This document shows, one piece after another, positions 44,597 through 52,682 of a stretch of 64,000 bases of DNA. Each line of letters starts with the position of its first letter. Positions within the stretch are counted from its first letter, which is position 1. The stretch is from NCBI RefSeq assembly GCF_002102265.1, contig NZ_LQPG01000011.1:186001-250000 (forward strand). Reading direction: 5' to 3'. Both the position numbers and the translations under genes were made by a program. The stretch comes from Mycolicibacter longobardus. Lineage in GTDB: Bacteria > Actinomycetota > Actinomycetes > Mycobacteriales > Mycobacteriaceae. The notes below the pieces were generated by a model. The model did not search any database. It was not told the origin of the DNA and saw only the letters and a program-made list of their open reading frames with translations.

Positions 44597-45209
44597 GTTG
44601 GTTCTTCTGCTGGGTTGGCGGAGGGCGTGGTAGATCTCGCGGGCGATGTACGCTTGATGCAGCGCATGATCTCGTTCTTGGTTTTGCCTTCGGCCAGGCG
44701 GTGAACGAAGTAGTCGCGGGTGGGCTGGTGACGGCGCATGCGCACCACCAGGATGACGTGCAGGGCACGGTTGGCGTCGCGATTGCCTCCCCAATTGAGC
44801 CGGTGGCGGATCGTTTTGCCGCTGGAGGCTTCCAGTGGGCTGACCCCGCAGAGTTTGGCGAAAGCGGCGTCGCTGCCGATCCGAGCGGGGTTGTCGCCGA
44901 GGGCGGTCAGCAGCGTGGCAGCGGTGTCGGGCCCGACGCTGTAGCTCGGGTGCGGCGGTGGCGGTGATGGTGTCGACGTGGCGTTCGAGTCGGGCGGCTG
45001 CGGTGTCGAGCTGGTGGCAACGTGCCGCCATCGACTTGATAGCAGTAAAGAAAGTTCTCACATCGCAGGCCAGCGGCGGTCAGGCGGGCGTTGGTCGCGC
45101 CTGCTGCCCGCGGCGTCTCGATGCGGCGAGGAGCGAGGACAGTCCTGGCTTGTCGTGGTGCCAGGATGCCGTGGCCGTTGAGATGTACAGCGCTCGTCGT
45201 CGTGTGCAA
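44577..45209 (-). pseudogene. IS110-family transposase remnant
   Basis: Read on the minus strand, successive pieces in different frames resemble the C-terminal half of IS110 transposases: SMAARCHQLDTAAARLERHV, then SGKTIRHRL-like and VRMRRHQPTRDYFVHRLAEG, then KTKNEIMRCIKR, and finally YIAREIYHALRQP before the stop near 44584. Several frameshifts and the loss of the N-terminal DEDD domain make it inactive. The region 45210-45392 is G+C-rich and shows no gene. Confidence 0.75.
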
Positions 45210-45392
45210 GCTTGTGTGGCGGCGGACGGAGGGCGAAGCGTAGCGAGCGGCGCGGACGGGAGCGCCAGCGGACGGGAGCAGAGGGAGTGTAGCGAAGCCC
45301 GCAGGTAGCCGCCGGTTCCTCGCGGGCTATGGCGGCCCGGGCTCCGCTGAGCATCAGTTGCGGGTCTGCGCCATGGCGATGGGACTCGTAGG

Positions 45393-45938
45393 ATGGCGGT
45401 TGTGAGCGGGATGCTGGCGCAGCGTGCACGGCGAGAGGCCGAGACGCGACTGGTGGGGCAGCTGCGGCGGTTGGCGCATGTGCGGGGTGTCGCGACGACT
45501 GCCGAGCGGCTGAGTCGGCGGTTCGATGCCCAGACAGCGGACTCTTTGGTGGCAGCGGCGTGGCTGCACGATATCGGCTACGCACCGTCGTTGCGCCGGA
45601 CCGGGTTTCATCCGCTCGATGGCGCAGAGTTTGCCCGGGCGGCGGGTTTTCGGGAGCTGGTCGCCTCCCTGGTGGCGTTCCATACTGGGGCGCACGCGGA
45701 AGCTGCCGAGCGCGGCTTGTCAGGTTTAGCGGCGTTCAGCGATCCGCCCAGCGATGTTCTGGATGTGTTGACCTTTTGCGATCTGACGACCGGGCCGGAC
45801 GGGGCGCCGGTATCACCGCGAGATCGATTGATCGAGGTGTTGGGCCGCTATGGACCCGAGGACCCGGTGCACCGCGCGGTCGACGCGGGGCGCGACGAAC
45901 TGTTGGCGGCGGTCCGACGGGTACGCGATTGGCTGTAA
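45393..45938 (+). CDS. HD-domain protein of the element core
   Basis: 181 residues, or 175 from ATG 45411. The HD motif is seen in AAAWLHDIGYAPSL, with a later HTGAHAE histidine and a DVLTFCDLTTGPDG aspartate that complete a typical metal-binding HD phosphohydrolase site. HD proteins commonly act on (d)NTPs or cyclic nucleotides. It converges on the Nudix gene with 10 bp between stops. Its role in the element is unknown. Confidence 0.75.
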   Translation: MAVVSGMLAQRARREAETRLVGQLRRLAHVRGVATTAERLSRRFDAQTADSLVAAAWLHDIGYAPSLRRTGFHPLDGAEFARAAGFRELVASLVAFHTGAHAEAAERGLSGLAAFSDPPSDVLDVLTFCDLTTGPDGAPVSPRDRLIEVLGRYGPEDPVHRAVDAGRDELLAAVRRVRDWL

Positions 45939-45948
45939 ACCCAGCCGG

Positions 45949-46416
45949 TTAGCCGAGGTAGGGGCTGTCGCGGTGTTGCAGGTAGTGCTCGATGCGCAGT
46001 CGCATCGACGGGTGCATGTCCAGATTGGGGATGTCGTCGGGATCGGTCCAGGCGATGTCGGTGCTTTCGTGATCGATGGCCAGGGTACCGCCGAGAACCT
46101 TGGTGGTGAAGGACAGAGAGAACTGTTGGCGGACTTCGCCATCGGTGAACGCGACGACATGCTGCGGGTTGGTGTAGACACCGACAAGGCCGGTGACTTC
46201 AATGTCGAGCCCGGTTTCCTCTTTGACTTCCCGGACGGCGGTGTCGGCAATCGTTTCGCCGATGTCGTGTCCGCCGCCGGGTAGCGCCCACAGGGTGTTG
46301 TCGCGGCGTTTGATCAGCAGGATACGACCCTGTTCGTCGGTGACGATGGCCGAGGCTGACGGAACGACGCTGTTGGGCAGCGGGGCGTTGGGGTCGTTGT
46401 AGTAGTCGGTTCGCAT
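45949..46416 (-). CDS. Nudix hydrolase, Pif-like
   Basis: 155 residues from ATG 46416. The Nudix box GX5EX7REUXEEXGU is complete, from GGGHDIGETI to REVKEETGL (~47-69). In the AICE pSAM2 a Nudix protein, Pif, blocks entry of further copies of the element (transfer immunity). This gene sits in the element core, 5 bp downstream of the regulator gene, in the same type of place, so an immunity role is plausible but only inferred. Confidence 0.8.
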   Translation of the reverse strand: MRTDYYNDPNAPLPNSVVPSASAIVTDEQGRILLIKRRDNTLWALPGGGHDIGETIADTAVREVKEETGLDIEVTGLVGVYTNPQHVVAFTDGEVRQQFSLSFTTKVLGGTLAIDHESTDIAWTDPDDIPNLDMHPSMRLRIEHYLQHRDSPYLG

Positions 46417-46421
46417 AGGGT

Positions 46422-47240
46422 TCAGCCTTTCGCGCTGAGCGGTCTGGCGCGATCCCAGACCTGGGTGAAAGCGTCTTCGAGGGTGGCCCAGAGCCGTGGT
46501 TCGTGGTGGCGCGACAGCACAAGCACGGGGTTGTTGCGCCCGGGTGAGCCGTAGATGTGGAAGTTGACGATCATGGCGTCGTCGACCCGGAAGATCGACG
46601 TGTAGAGCGTGGTGTCGTGGGTGCGGATATCCAGCCCCGGGGTATCGGCATGCGGGGCGAGCAACTCCACGGACGTGCGGCAGCGGGCGATGACGGCCTC
46701 GCCGATGCCTTCCTCCTTGCCGCGCAGGATCGTGGTGGCAGTGTCAGGATCCCCGACGAGAAACCGCACCGCCACACCGCGGGCGGCGGCGTCGAGCAGA
46801 ATGTCGAGGAAGCCGTCGAGGGTGTCAAACAGGAACGTGGCCGCCAGGACGAGGATGTCGATGCCGGTGGTGGCGTCGCCGAAATGCTGCTGCCACGTCG
46901 TGATCGGCAGCTGGGTGCGGCTGGCATACAGCGTCGCGGTGAACGGACCACCCAGCGACGTCGTCGCCAGCGCGCTCGCGGTAGGGGCAGGATACTGGTT
47001 GGGCCACAGGTTGTGCGGTGTGCAGCCAAGCAGCTTAGCGGCGCGGCGGGCGTTGTCCTCGCGGACGTTGTAGTCGATGTTGGCCAGCCAGCGGCGCACC
47101 GTCTTGATATCCACGCCCACCGCAGTGGCGAACCTCTGTGGGGAGAGTCCCTTGGCGTGCAGCCGTTGGGTGAGGCGATCGTTGGGGATCGTGGCGGCCT
47201 CGGCGTCGCCGTCCTGATCGCCCGTCGTCTCAGCGCACAT
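46422..47240 (-). CDS. XRE-type regulator with a PLD-like/DUF5919-like C-terminus
   Basis: 272 residues from ATG 47240. HTH: LSPQRFATAVGVDIKTVRRW (~32-51). The C-terminal part (ILVLAATFLFDTLDGFLDIL, then GVAVRFLVGDP, VNFHIYGSPGRN) resembles the phospholipase-D-like domain often fused to such HTH regulators in actinobacterial elements. It is divergent from the replication/transfer genes and probably represses them. The intergenic TGTC-rich stretch at 47342-47416 is a candidate operator. Confidence 0.75.
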   Translation of the reverse strand: MCAETTGDQDGDAEAATIPNDRLTQRLHAKGLSPQRFATAVGVDIKTVRRWLANIDYNVREDNARRAAKLLGCTPHNLWPNQYPAPTASALATTSLGGPFTATLYASRTQLPITTWQQHFGDATTGIDILVLAATFLFDTLDGFLDILLDAAARGVAVRFLVGDPDTATTILRGKEEGIGEAVIARCRTSVELLAPHADTPGLDIRTHDTTLYTSIFRVDDAMIVNFHIYGSPGRNNPVLVLSRHHEPRLWATLEDAFTQVWDRARPLSAKG

Positions 47241-47341
47241 CTTTCCGTGTCATCCCTGTCCATCCTCAGCGCGTGGTTCCTAGTTTGCCATGCGACTGCC
47301 GCCGCCCCGCGGCGGTGATGCCCGTCCGATGCCCACGGGCA

Positions 47342-47416
47342 TGTCCCTGTCGTGTCCGAAATGTCTGCGGCAGTGTCGGCAATGCCTGCCAACGTCCCTC
47401 GCTACGTCCGCGATGT
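47342..47416. promoter_or_regulatory. TGTC-rich repeat cluster between regulator and transfer genes
   Basis: TGTC or CGTCC recurs about eight times in 75 bp (from 47342, 47348, 47353, 47362, 47374, 47393, 47406 and 47413). It lies in the 239-bp divergent region 47241-47479, which otherwise holds only a G+C-rich palindrome (gcccgt/acgggc, 47320-47340). It may be an iterated operator. Confidence 0.3.
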
Positions 47417-47479
47417 CCACGTGAACTGAGCCCAGCGCCGCAACGGGCGCAAACAGATCACGAAAGGAACAGCGGGACA

Positions 47480-47824
47480 ATGCGTTTAAGAATCGACACA
47501 TCAGGCACACGGTTCATCGTCACCCGAGCGGCCGAGCCGCGGCTGAACTTCGAGACCGGCAGCCCAAAAGTGGACACCGCCACCGGCGTGCCACTGTATG
47601 CCGCGCAGCTGTTGGCGTTGGATGACACCGGTGGTGAAGTGCTCAACGTCACCGTCGCCGGGGATCCGAAAGTGACAGTCACCCAACCTGTTTCAGTCGC
47701 GGGTCTGGTTGCTATCCCTTGGGCTCAAGGTGATCGCAGCGGCGTGGCGTTCCGTGCCGACGCCATCACCCCCACCAACCCCGCGGCTGCGCCGAGCGAT
47801 CAAGCGTCCCGCGCGCAGAAATAA
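47480..47824 (+). CDS. SCO3933-like AICE regulatory protein
   Basis: 114 residues from ATG 47480, preceded by aaaggaa; upstream open frame is not coding-like. FIVTRAAEPRLNFETGSPKV, then TGVPLYAAQLLALDD, is the typical text of the SCO3933-family protein found in front of TraB/FtsK and RepSA genes in many AICEs. These are annotated as replication/integration/excision activators, but the mechanism is unclear. Confidence 0.75.
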   Translation: MRLRIDTSGTRFIVTRAAEPRLNFETGSPKVDTATGVPLYAAQLLALDDTGGEVLNVTVAGDPKVTVTQPVSVAGLVAIPWAQGDRSGVAFRADAITPTNPAAAPSDQASRAQK

Positions 47825-47831
47825 CCCCATT

Positions 47832-47869
47832 TGCTGGGGCGCGGCGCTCGTGGGTGTCGCGCCCCAGCA
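47832..47869 (+). terminator. 12-bp perfect stem hairpin between SCO3933-like gene and traB
   Basis: tgctggggcgcg (47832-47843) is exactly complementary in reverse to cgcgccccagca (47858-47869), with a 14-nt loop, 7 bp after the SCO3933-like stop. No T-tract follows. It may terminate or attenuate transcription into the transfer genes. Confidence 0.55.
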
Positions 47870-47913
47870 CGTGAGCTGCTATCGACCATTCACTCACCAG
47901 AGGGACGCCTGTC

Positions 47914-49347
47914 ATGGCATCAAACTACAAAAACAGCAAGAACTCTCAATCCAACGACGACGACTGGATCACCGACCTCATCCTCTCACTGTTCAAAGCG
48001 GCCGGGTATCTGCTGTGGTGGGCGGTCCTGTTCCCGGCCATCAGCATCCCGATCATCGCCAGCGTGGCGATGGCCATTACCCATGGCTCACGCGCGGGTC
48101 TGATCATCGGTATTGCTTTCGCTGCCGCGTATGCGGGCTGGGCGTGGCTGGACCCGCGATCGTTTCACGGATGGGTCACCGAGCCGGTGCGGCGGCGCTG
48201 GTTGACCTGGTCGCGCTACACCCGCACCTGGCAATCGGTGTGCACCCTGCACGGCCTGACCGCCACACTTGGCGAACGCACCTTGGTGCCGACCTTGCAG
48301 TCGGTGCGCATCGGCAAGACGACCGACGTCCTGGCGCTGCGAGTGGTCACCGGCCACTCCCTGGCTGATTGGCACAAGCAATCGGAGGCGCTAGCCGCCG
48401 CCTGGCGTGCCGACCGGATCGCCATCCGCGCGACCGCGCCCGGAGAGCTACGCATCACCCTGATGCGCGGCGACGTGCTGGCCGACCCGATTGCCCTGCC
48501 CATGCCCACGACGGCGACTGCGGTGGATGTGGGGTCGGTGCGGGTCGGGATCACCGAAACCCGCCACTGGTGGCACCTACCTCTGCTTGGCCACCACCTG
48601 CTCGTGGCTGGCGCGACCGGCGCGGGGAAAGGTTCAGTGTTGTGGTCACTGATCGCTGGCCTCGCCCCCGCCGTGAAAACCGGACAAGTGCGGCTCTGCG
48701 TCATCGACCCGAAAGGCGGCATGGAACTGGGCGCCGGAGCACCCATGTTCACGGTGTTCACCCACGACGCCACTGGCACCACCCTGTACCTGCTGCGGCA
48801 ACTAGTGGAGGTGATGCACGCCCGCGCCAATCGGTTACGGGGCAAGACGCGCATGCACACCCCGACTCCGACTGAGCCGTTATTCGTGGTGGTGATCGAT
48901 GAGATCGCCGCGCTGACTGCGTATGTGACCGACCGCAAGGTGCGCAGCGAAATTGAACAGCTGTTGGGCCTGCTGCTCTCCCAAGGCCGGGCCGTCGGCA
49001 TTTCGGTGGTGGCAGCGGTGCAAGATCCGGCCAAAGACACCCTGCCGGTGCGGCAGCTGTTTACCGTGCGAATCGGGTTGCGGTTGACCGAAGCCACCCA
49101 AACCACCATGGTTTTGGGCCAGGGCGCCCGCGACGCGGGGGCCGACTGCGATCACATCCCCGACACCACTCCCGGTGTGGGCTACATGATGATCGATGGC
49201 ACGGCCCAACCGGTGCGGGTACGGGCATTTCACGTCGCCGACCACGACATCGCCACTCTGGCAGCACGATTCCGGCCACCTCGTGCCGCGACCCGAACCA
49301 ACCAGTCCAACAGCGGGCGCACCGACACCGCCCGGGGTCAACGGTGA
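47914..49347 (+). CDS. TraB/FtsK-SpoIIIE DNA translocase for conjugative transfer
   Basis: 477 residues. Two membrane segments lie at ~30-57 and ~60-78, then the motor domain with Walker A GATGAGKG (233-240) and Walker B FVVVIDE (324-330). LCVIDPKGGMELG and LLSQGRAVGISVVAAVQDP are typical FtsK motor text. AICEs use this single hexameric pump to move double-stranded DNA between mycelial or adjacent cells. The next gene overlaps by 4 bp. Confidence 0.92.
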   Translation: MASNYKNSKNSQSNDDDWITDLILSLFKAAGYLLWWAVLFPAISIPIIASVAMAITHGSRAGLIIGIAFAAAYAGWAWLDPRSFHGWVTEPVRRRWLTWSRYTRTWQSVCTLHGLTATLGERTLVPTLQSVRIGKTTDVLALRVVTGHSLADWHKQSEALAAAWRADRIAIRATAPGELRITLMRGDVLADPIALPMPTTATAVDVGSVRVGITETRHWWHLPLLGHHLLVAGATGAGKGSVLWSLIAGLAPAVKTGQVRLCVIDPKGGMELGAGAPMFTVFTHDATGTTLYLLRQLVEVMHARANRLRGKTRMHTPTPTEPLFVVVIDEIAALTAYVTDRKVRSEIEQLLGLLLSQGRAVGISVVAAVQDPAKDTLPVRQLFTVRIGLRLTEATQTTMVLGQGARDAGADCDHIPDTTPGVGYMMIDGTAQPVRVRAFHVADHDIATLAARFRPPRAATRTNQSNSGRTDTARGQR

Positions 49348-50849
49348 CTACTGCAACGACAGCCCCCACGCTGGTGTTGCCCGGGGTTCCCGGCTCGATC
49401 GACACCAATGCGGTGGTGGATCAGATGGTGCGCCGCGCGTCCTCGACGGGGTTCGAATCGTGGTGGCGGCGCGCGGAATCTGTTGGCTTCTGCGCCCACC
49501 CCATCCAACTCAGAGGTACCGACGAGATAGGCCGCGATCGGGTGGTGTGGACACGGTGCAACAACCGCCGCGCTCAGGTATGCCCATCGTGCTCAGACCT
49601 GTACGCCCGCGACACGTGGCAGCTCGTGCACGCTGGCACCGCCGGCGGCCACCACAACATCCCCGCAGCAGTGGCCGATCGTCCGCAGGTGTTCGTCACC
49701 CTCACCGCACCTAGCTACGGGCCTGTTCACGCCGCCGCGCGTGCAGGCGACAAGAAGCAGCGTGTGTGTCGCGACCACCACCACACTGGCGGCTACCGCC
49801 GTTGCCCGCATGGAAAACCACTGTGGTGCAGCACAACCCACGGCGAAGGTGATATCTATGCGGGACAGCCGATCTGCGCGGACTGCTACGACTACACCGG
49901 GCATGTCCTGTTCACATGGCACCTGCCCGAACTGTGGCGACGCTTCACCATCACCCTGCGACGCACACTGCGCCGAGAGCTACGCGCTTCGGGCGCCGAC
50001 CCGGATGCGGTGCAGGTCAGCTTCATCAAAGTCGTCGAACTGCAAGCCCGGCTCATCCCGCACATTCATGCCCTGATCCGCCTCGACCCGCCCGACAGCG
50101 ATGACTCTGGCGGTCATGACTGGCATGCGCCCCTTGCGGCAACCGAACTGGCCACCATCATCCAACAGGCCGTTCGAACCGTGGCCGTGACGGTCACCGA
50201 CTCATCCTCAAATACAGCGACACGGGTGATCAGGTTCGGCACACAAGTCGACACCCAACCCATCGACAACCGGCACGCCGGCACGGACGGCTCTGCTGTG
50301 CAGGAGGATTCACCACACGGCGGGGTTCTTCCAGGCCGCCGCGTAGCTCGCTACCTCGCGAAATACGTCACCAAATCCTTAGCTGACGTCGGGATCAGCG
50401 CGCGACGCATCTCCACCGAGGCCATCGCTGACCTCGATGTCTGCGACCACGTTCGGGCGATCCTGACCGCCATCAGCCAACTCGCCGATAAGGGACTGGC
50501 CGGTGTCGGTCGGTGGCTGCACACCCTGGGCTACCGGGGCCACATCACCAGCAAATCCCGCCGCTATTCCACCACGATGACCGCGCTGCGCGAACGTCGC
50601 GCGGCCTGGACCCGTGAACAACGTTTAAAAAGCACTGCGCACCAACATGATCTCGGCCTCGACTCCACCGATGGCGATGATCTGGTGGCATGGGAATTCG
50701 ATCGTGCCGGCCCCACCAGCCTCGGCGACCGGACCCTCATCTACTCCGCGGCCGTCCAACACATCCACACCCGCCGCATCGGACTGATCGAAGTCCGTGG
50801 CCAAGCCCGCAATCAACAATGGGATCCGCCAGGGGGAAGCGATGGCTGA
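49344..50849 (+). CDS. RepSA-like rolling-circle replication initiator
   Basis: 501 residues from GTG 49344. The N-terminus contains the conserved CPSCSDLYARDTW text; several CxxC/H pairs lie around 130-180 (CRDHHHTGGYRRCPHG). The HUH metal motif is seen as LIPHIHALIRL, and the catalytic tyrosine is probably in RYLAKYVTKSL. RepSA proteins start rolling-circle replication of the excised AICE before transfer. It is translationally coupled to traB. Confidence 0.88.
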   Translation: MTTATTAPTLVLPGVPGSIDTNAVVDQMVRRASSTGFESWWRRAESVGFCAHPIQLRGTDEIGRDRVVWTRCNNRRAQVCPSCSDLYARDTWQLVHAGTAGGHHNIPAAVADRPQVFVTLTAPSYGPVHAAARAGDKKQRVCRDHHHTGGYRRCPHGKPLWCSTTHGEGDIYAGQPICADCYDYTGHVLFTWHLPELWRRFTITLRRTLRRELRASGADPDAVQVSFIKVVELQARLIPHIHALIRLDPPDSDDSGGHDWHAPLAATELATIIQQAVRTVAVTVTDSSSNTATRVIRFGTQVDTQPIDNRHAGTDGSAVQEDSPHGGVLPGRRVARYLAKYVTKSLADVGISARRISTEAIADLDVCDHVRAILTAISQLADKGLAGVGRWLHTLGYRGHITSKSRRYSTTMTALRERRAAWTREQRLKSTAHQHDLGLDSTDGDDLVAWEFDRAGPTSLGDRTLIYSAAVQHIHTRRIGLIEVRGQARNQQWDPPGGSDG

Positions 50850-51039
50850 CAGGTCCCGAGCAGCACGTGCTCGCTCCGGGTGTGACGCTCGTCCCGATGC
50901 GCCGACGGTGTCAGAGGGGGGTGTTGAAATTGTTGTGCCCAACCAATATCGACTTCCGTCCGAGGCCAACCGCGCGCTGGTACACGTGATAATGGCTGTG
51001 CGGGACCGGATGCTTGGATCAGGGAGGGGAGTGGCGTGA
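50842..51039 (+). CDS. Small protein between repSA and int
   Basis: 65 residues from ATG 50842, overlapping repSA by 8 bp and int by 4 bp (GTGA). The C-terminal half reads VEIVVPNQYRLPSEANRALV. The place is that of the excisionase gene in many AICEs, but no MerR-like HTH is visible. Since the integrase is of the serine type, a recombination directionality factor would be expected somewhere, and this is the best-placed candidate. That is inference from position. Confidence 0.5.
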   Translation: MADRSRAARARSGCDARPDAPTVSEGGVEIVVPNQYRLPSEANRALVHVIMAVRDRMLGSGRGVA

Positions 51040-52682
51040 GCCTGAGGTTCGCCTTCTATGGCCGAGTGAGCACGGAGGACGCTCAAGACCCGGAGGCGAG
51101 CCGCAGCTGGCAGAAGCGGCGTGCCATGGACCTGATCACTCCGCACGGCGGATTCATCGCCGCCGACTACTTCGATGTGGGACAGAGCCGTTCACTGCCG
51201 TGGAAGCGCAGGCCAGAGGCGTCACGTCTGCTTGCTGATGTCGCTTGTCGGGACCGTAGCTTTGATGCCGTAGTGATTGGGGAACCCGCCCGTGCGTTCT
51301 ACGGGCCGCAGTTCGCGCTCACCTTCCCTGTCCTCACGCACTACGGAGTTGGCCTGTGGGTACCCGAGGTCGGCGGAGCGGTCGATCCCGGCTCCGAGGC
51401 ACACGACCTGGTGATGACTCTGTTCGGCGGCATGAGCAAGGGAGAGCGCGCTCGAATCCAAATGCGCGTCCGTACGGCGATGTCAGCACTCGCGCAGGAC
51501 ACCGCCAGATATCTCGGTGGTCGACCACCCTACGGTTACCGGCTCGTCGATGCCGGCCCGCATCCAAACCCTGCCAAGGCCAATCTTGGGCAGCGGCTTC
51601 ACCGCCTCGAACCCGACCCCGCGACATCTTCGGTCGTCGAGCGGATCTACCGCATGTACGCCGACGGAGCGGGCCTGCGCTATATCGCGCAACTGCTCAC
51701 CGACGATGGTGTACCGTCACCGAGCCAGTACGACCCGGCACGGAATCGGCATCGTGACCCACGAGGATGGTCCCATTCGGCGATCCGCGCGATACTCGAC
51801 AACCCGGCGTACCGCGGTATCCGTGTTTGGGGCAAGCAGGAGAAATACGAGGTTCTGGTCAACCCCGATGATGTCGCTGCGGGGTATGAGACTCGTATGC
51901 GGTGGCGTGATGAGGCCGACTGGATCGCACCAGAACGCCGCACGCATGAAGCGCTGATCCGTGACGAACTAGCGCAGGCTGTCCGTCTTCGGATGCAGGC
52001 GCGGCGGGGTCCCGGTCTTGTTTGCAGCAGAGAGTCAACAGTGCCATATGCACTGCGTGGGCTGCTGTTCTGTGCCGCATGTGGACGGCGGATGCAGGGC
52101 GCTGCCCGCGTCGGGAAGCGAACAACACGCATCCTCTACCGTTGTGAGCTCGGTAAGTCGCGTTCGGTACCCGCGGACCTGAGTGATCACCCGCGCACCG
52201 TCTACCTCCGTGAAGATGAGGTGACTGCGCGACTTGACGAATGGATCGCCACCCTGGCCGATCCGGCCGACTTGGCACGCGGGCAAGACGCGGACCCGGT
52301 AGCAGGGGCTGGCTACGCGGCCTTGCAGCGCCAGCTCAGCGAGGCGAATGCGAAGGTTGCTGCTCTGGTTACCGCCGTGGAGTCTGGTGTGGCCGTTGAG
52401 GATTTGACTGTTGCATTGCGCCGCCGCACCGCCGAGCGCGACGAGCTGAAGGTCCGTCTTGAGCAAGCGGAGCGACCTCGCGTCATGACTGCCGCACAAA
52501 TCAGCGAGTTGGTTGAGGAATTGGGCGGGCTGTCAGCAGTGCTTGGTGAGGCAACCGGGGCGGAACGCGCTCAGGTATACGCAAGCCTGGGCCTGCGCCT
52601 CGACTACGACCCGCATCTTCAGCGAGTCACGGCGACTGCCGACTTAAGTCGTGTCGCCGGACGTGTCCGAGGGGGGACTTGA
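51036..52682 (+). CDS. int: Large serine integrase
   Basis: 548 residues from GTG 51036. The catalytic domain begins FAFYGRVSTEDAQDPEASRS with the nucleophile Ser12. The recombinase domain includes HSAIRAILDNPAYRGIRVWG. The zinc region is LLFCAACGRRM...YRCELG, and a coiled coil runs at ~425-490 (LQRQLSEANAKVAALVTAV). The stop codon and last 16 coding bases lie inside the tRNA-Leu gene, within the att core, so the C-terminus depends on integration state. It should insert and, with a directionality factor, excise the element. Confidence 0.92.
   Translation: MSLRFAFYGRVSTEDAQDPEASRSWQKRRAMDLITPHGGFIAADYFDVGQSRSLPWKRRPEASRLLADVACRDRSFDAVVIGEPARAFYGPQFALTFPVLTHYGVGLWVPEVGGAVDPGSEAHDLVMTLFGGMSKGERARIQMRVRTAMSALAQDTARYLGGRPPYGYRLVDAGPHPNPAKANLGQRLHRLEPDPATSSVVERIYRMYADGAGLRYIAQLLTDDGVPSPSQYDPARNRHRDPRGWSHSAIRAILDNPAYRGIRVWGKQEKYEVLVNPDDVAAGYETRMRWRDEADWIAPERRTHEALIRDELAQAVRLRMQARRGPGLVCSRESTVPYALRGLLFCAACGRRMQGAARVGKRTTRILYRCELGKSRSVPADLSDHPRTVYLREDEVTARLDEWIATLADPADLARGQDADPVAGAGYAALQRQLSEANAKVAALVTAVESGVAVEDLTVALRRRTAERDELKVRLEQAERPRVMTAAQISELVEELGGLSAVLGEATGAERAQVYASLGLRLDYDPHLQRVTATADLSRVAGRVRGGT
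52664..52681. repeat. Right att core in the tRNA-Leu 3' end
   Basis: tgtccgaggggggacttg is identical to 12271-12288 and 17/18 identical to 487-504. It covers the acceptor-stem 3' strand and part of the T-arm. Beyond it, attR continues as host tRNA sequence (aacccccacgcc), while the left copies continue as ggccac. Confidence 0.85.

Larger units (their letters stand above)
12271..52681. mobile_element. AICE-like integrative element B, ~40 kb, inserted at tRNA-Leu
   Basis: The segment is bounded by identical 18-bp cores, the right one inside a tRNA-Leu gene. Its right 7 kb is an AICE core: Nudix protein, XRE regulator, SCO3933-like protein, TraB/FtsK, RepSA-like initiator and serine integrase at the very end. 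The remaining ~32 kb is cargo: VapBC, CYP153 alkane hydroxylase, Baeyer-Villiger monooxygenases, acyl-CoA metabolism genes, and TetR and AraC regulators, with IS remnants. AICEs of the pSAM2 type transfer double-stranded DNA through TraB. Whether this copy still excises is unknown. Confidence 0.75.

Noticed and set aside
45252-45279. cggacgggagc direct repeat before the HD gene.
   Set aside because: The stretch is simple G+C-rich sequence, and the two copies do not extend or match any known element end.
50909-50926. tgtcagaggggggtgttg, 15/18 match to the att core, inside the small gene before int.
   Set aside because: It has three mismatches, two of them adjacent in the middle of the core, and lies in a coding frame shared with the small protein. 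One G-rich near-match is not enough to call a further att site.
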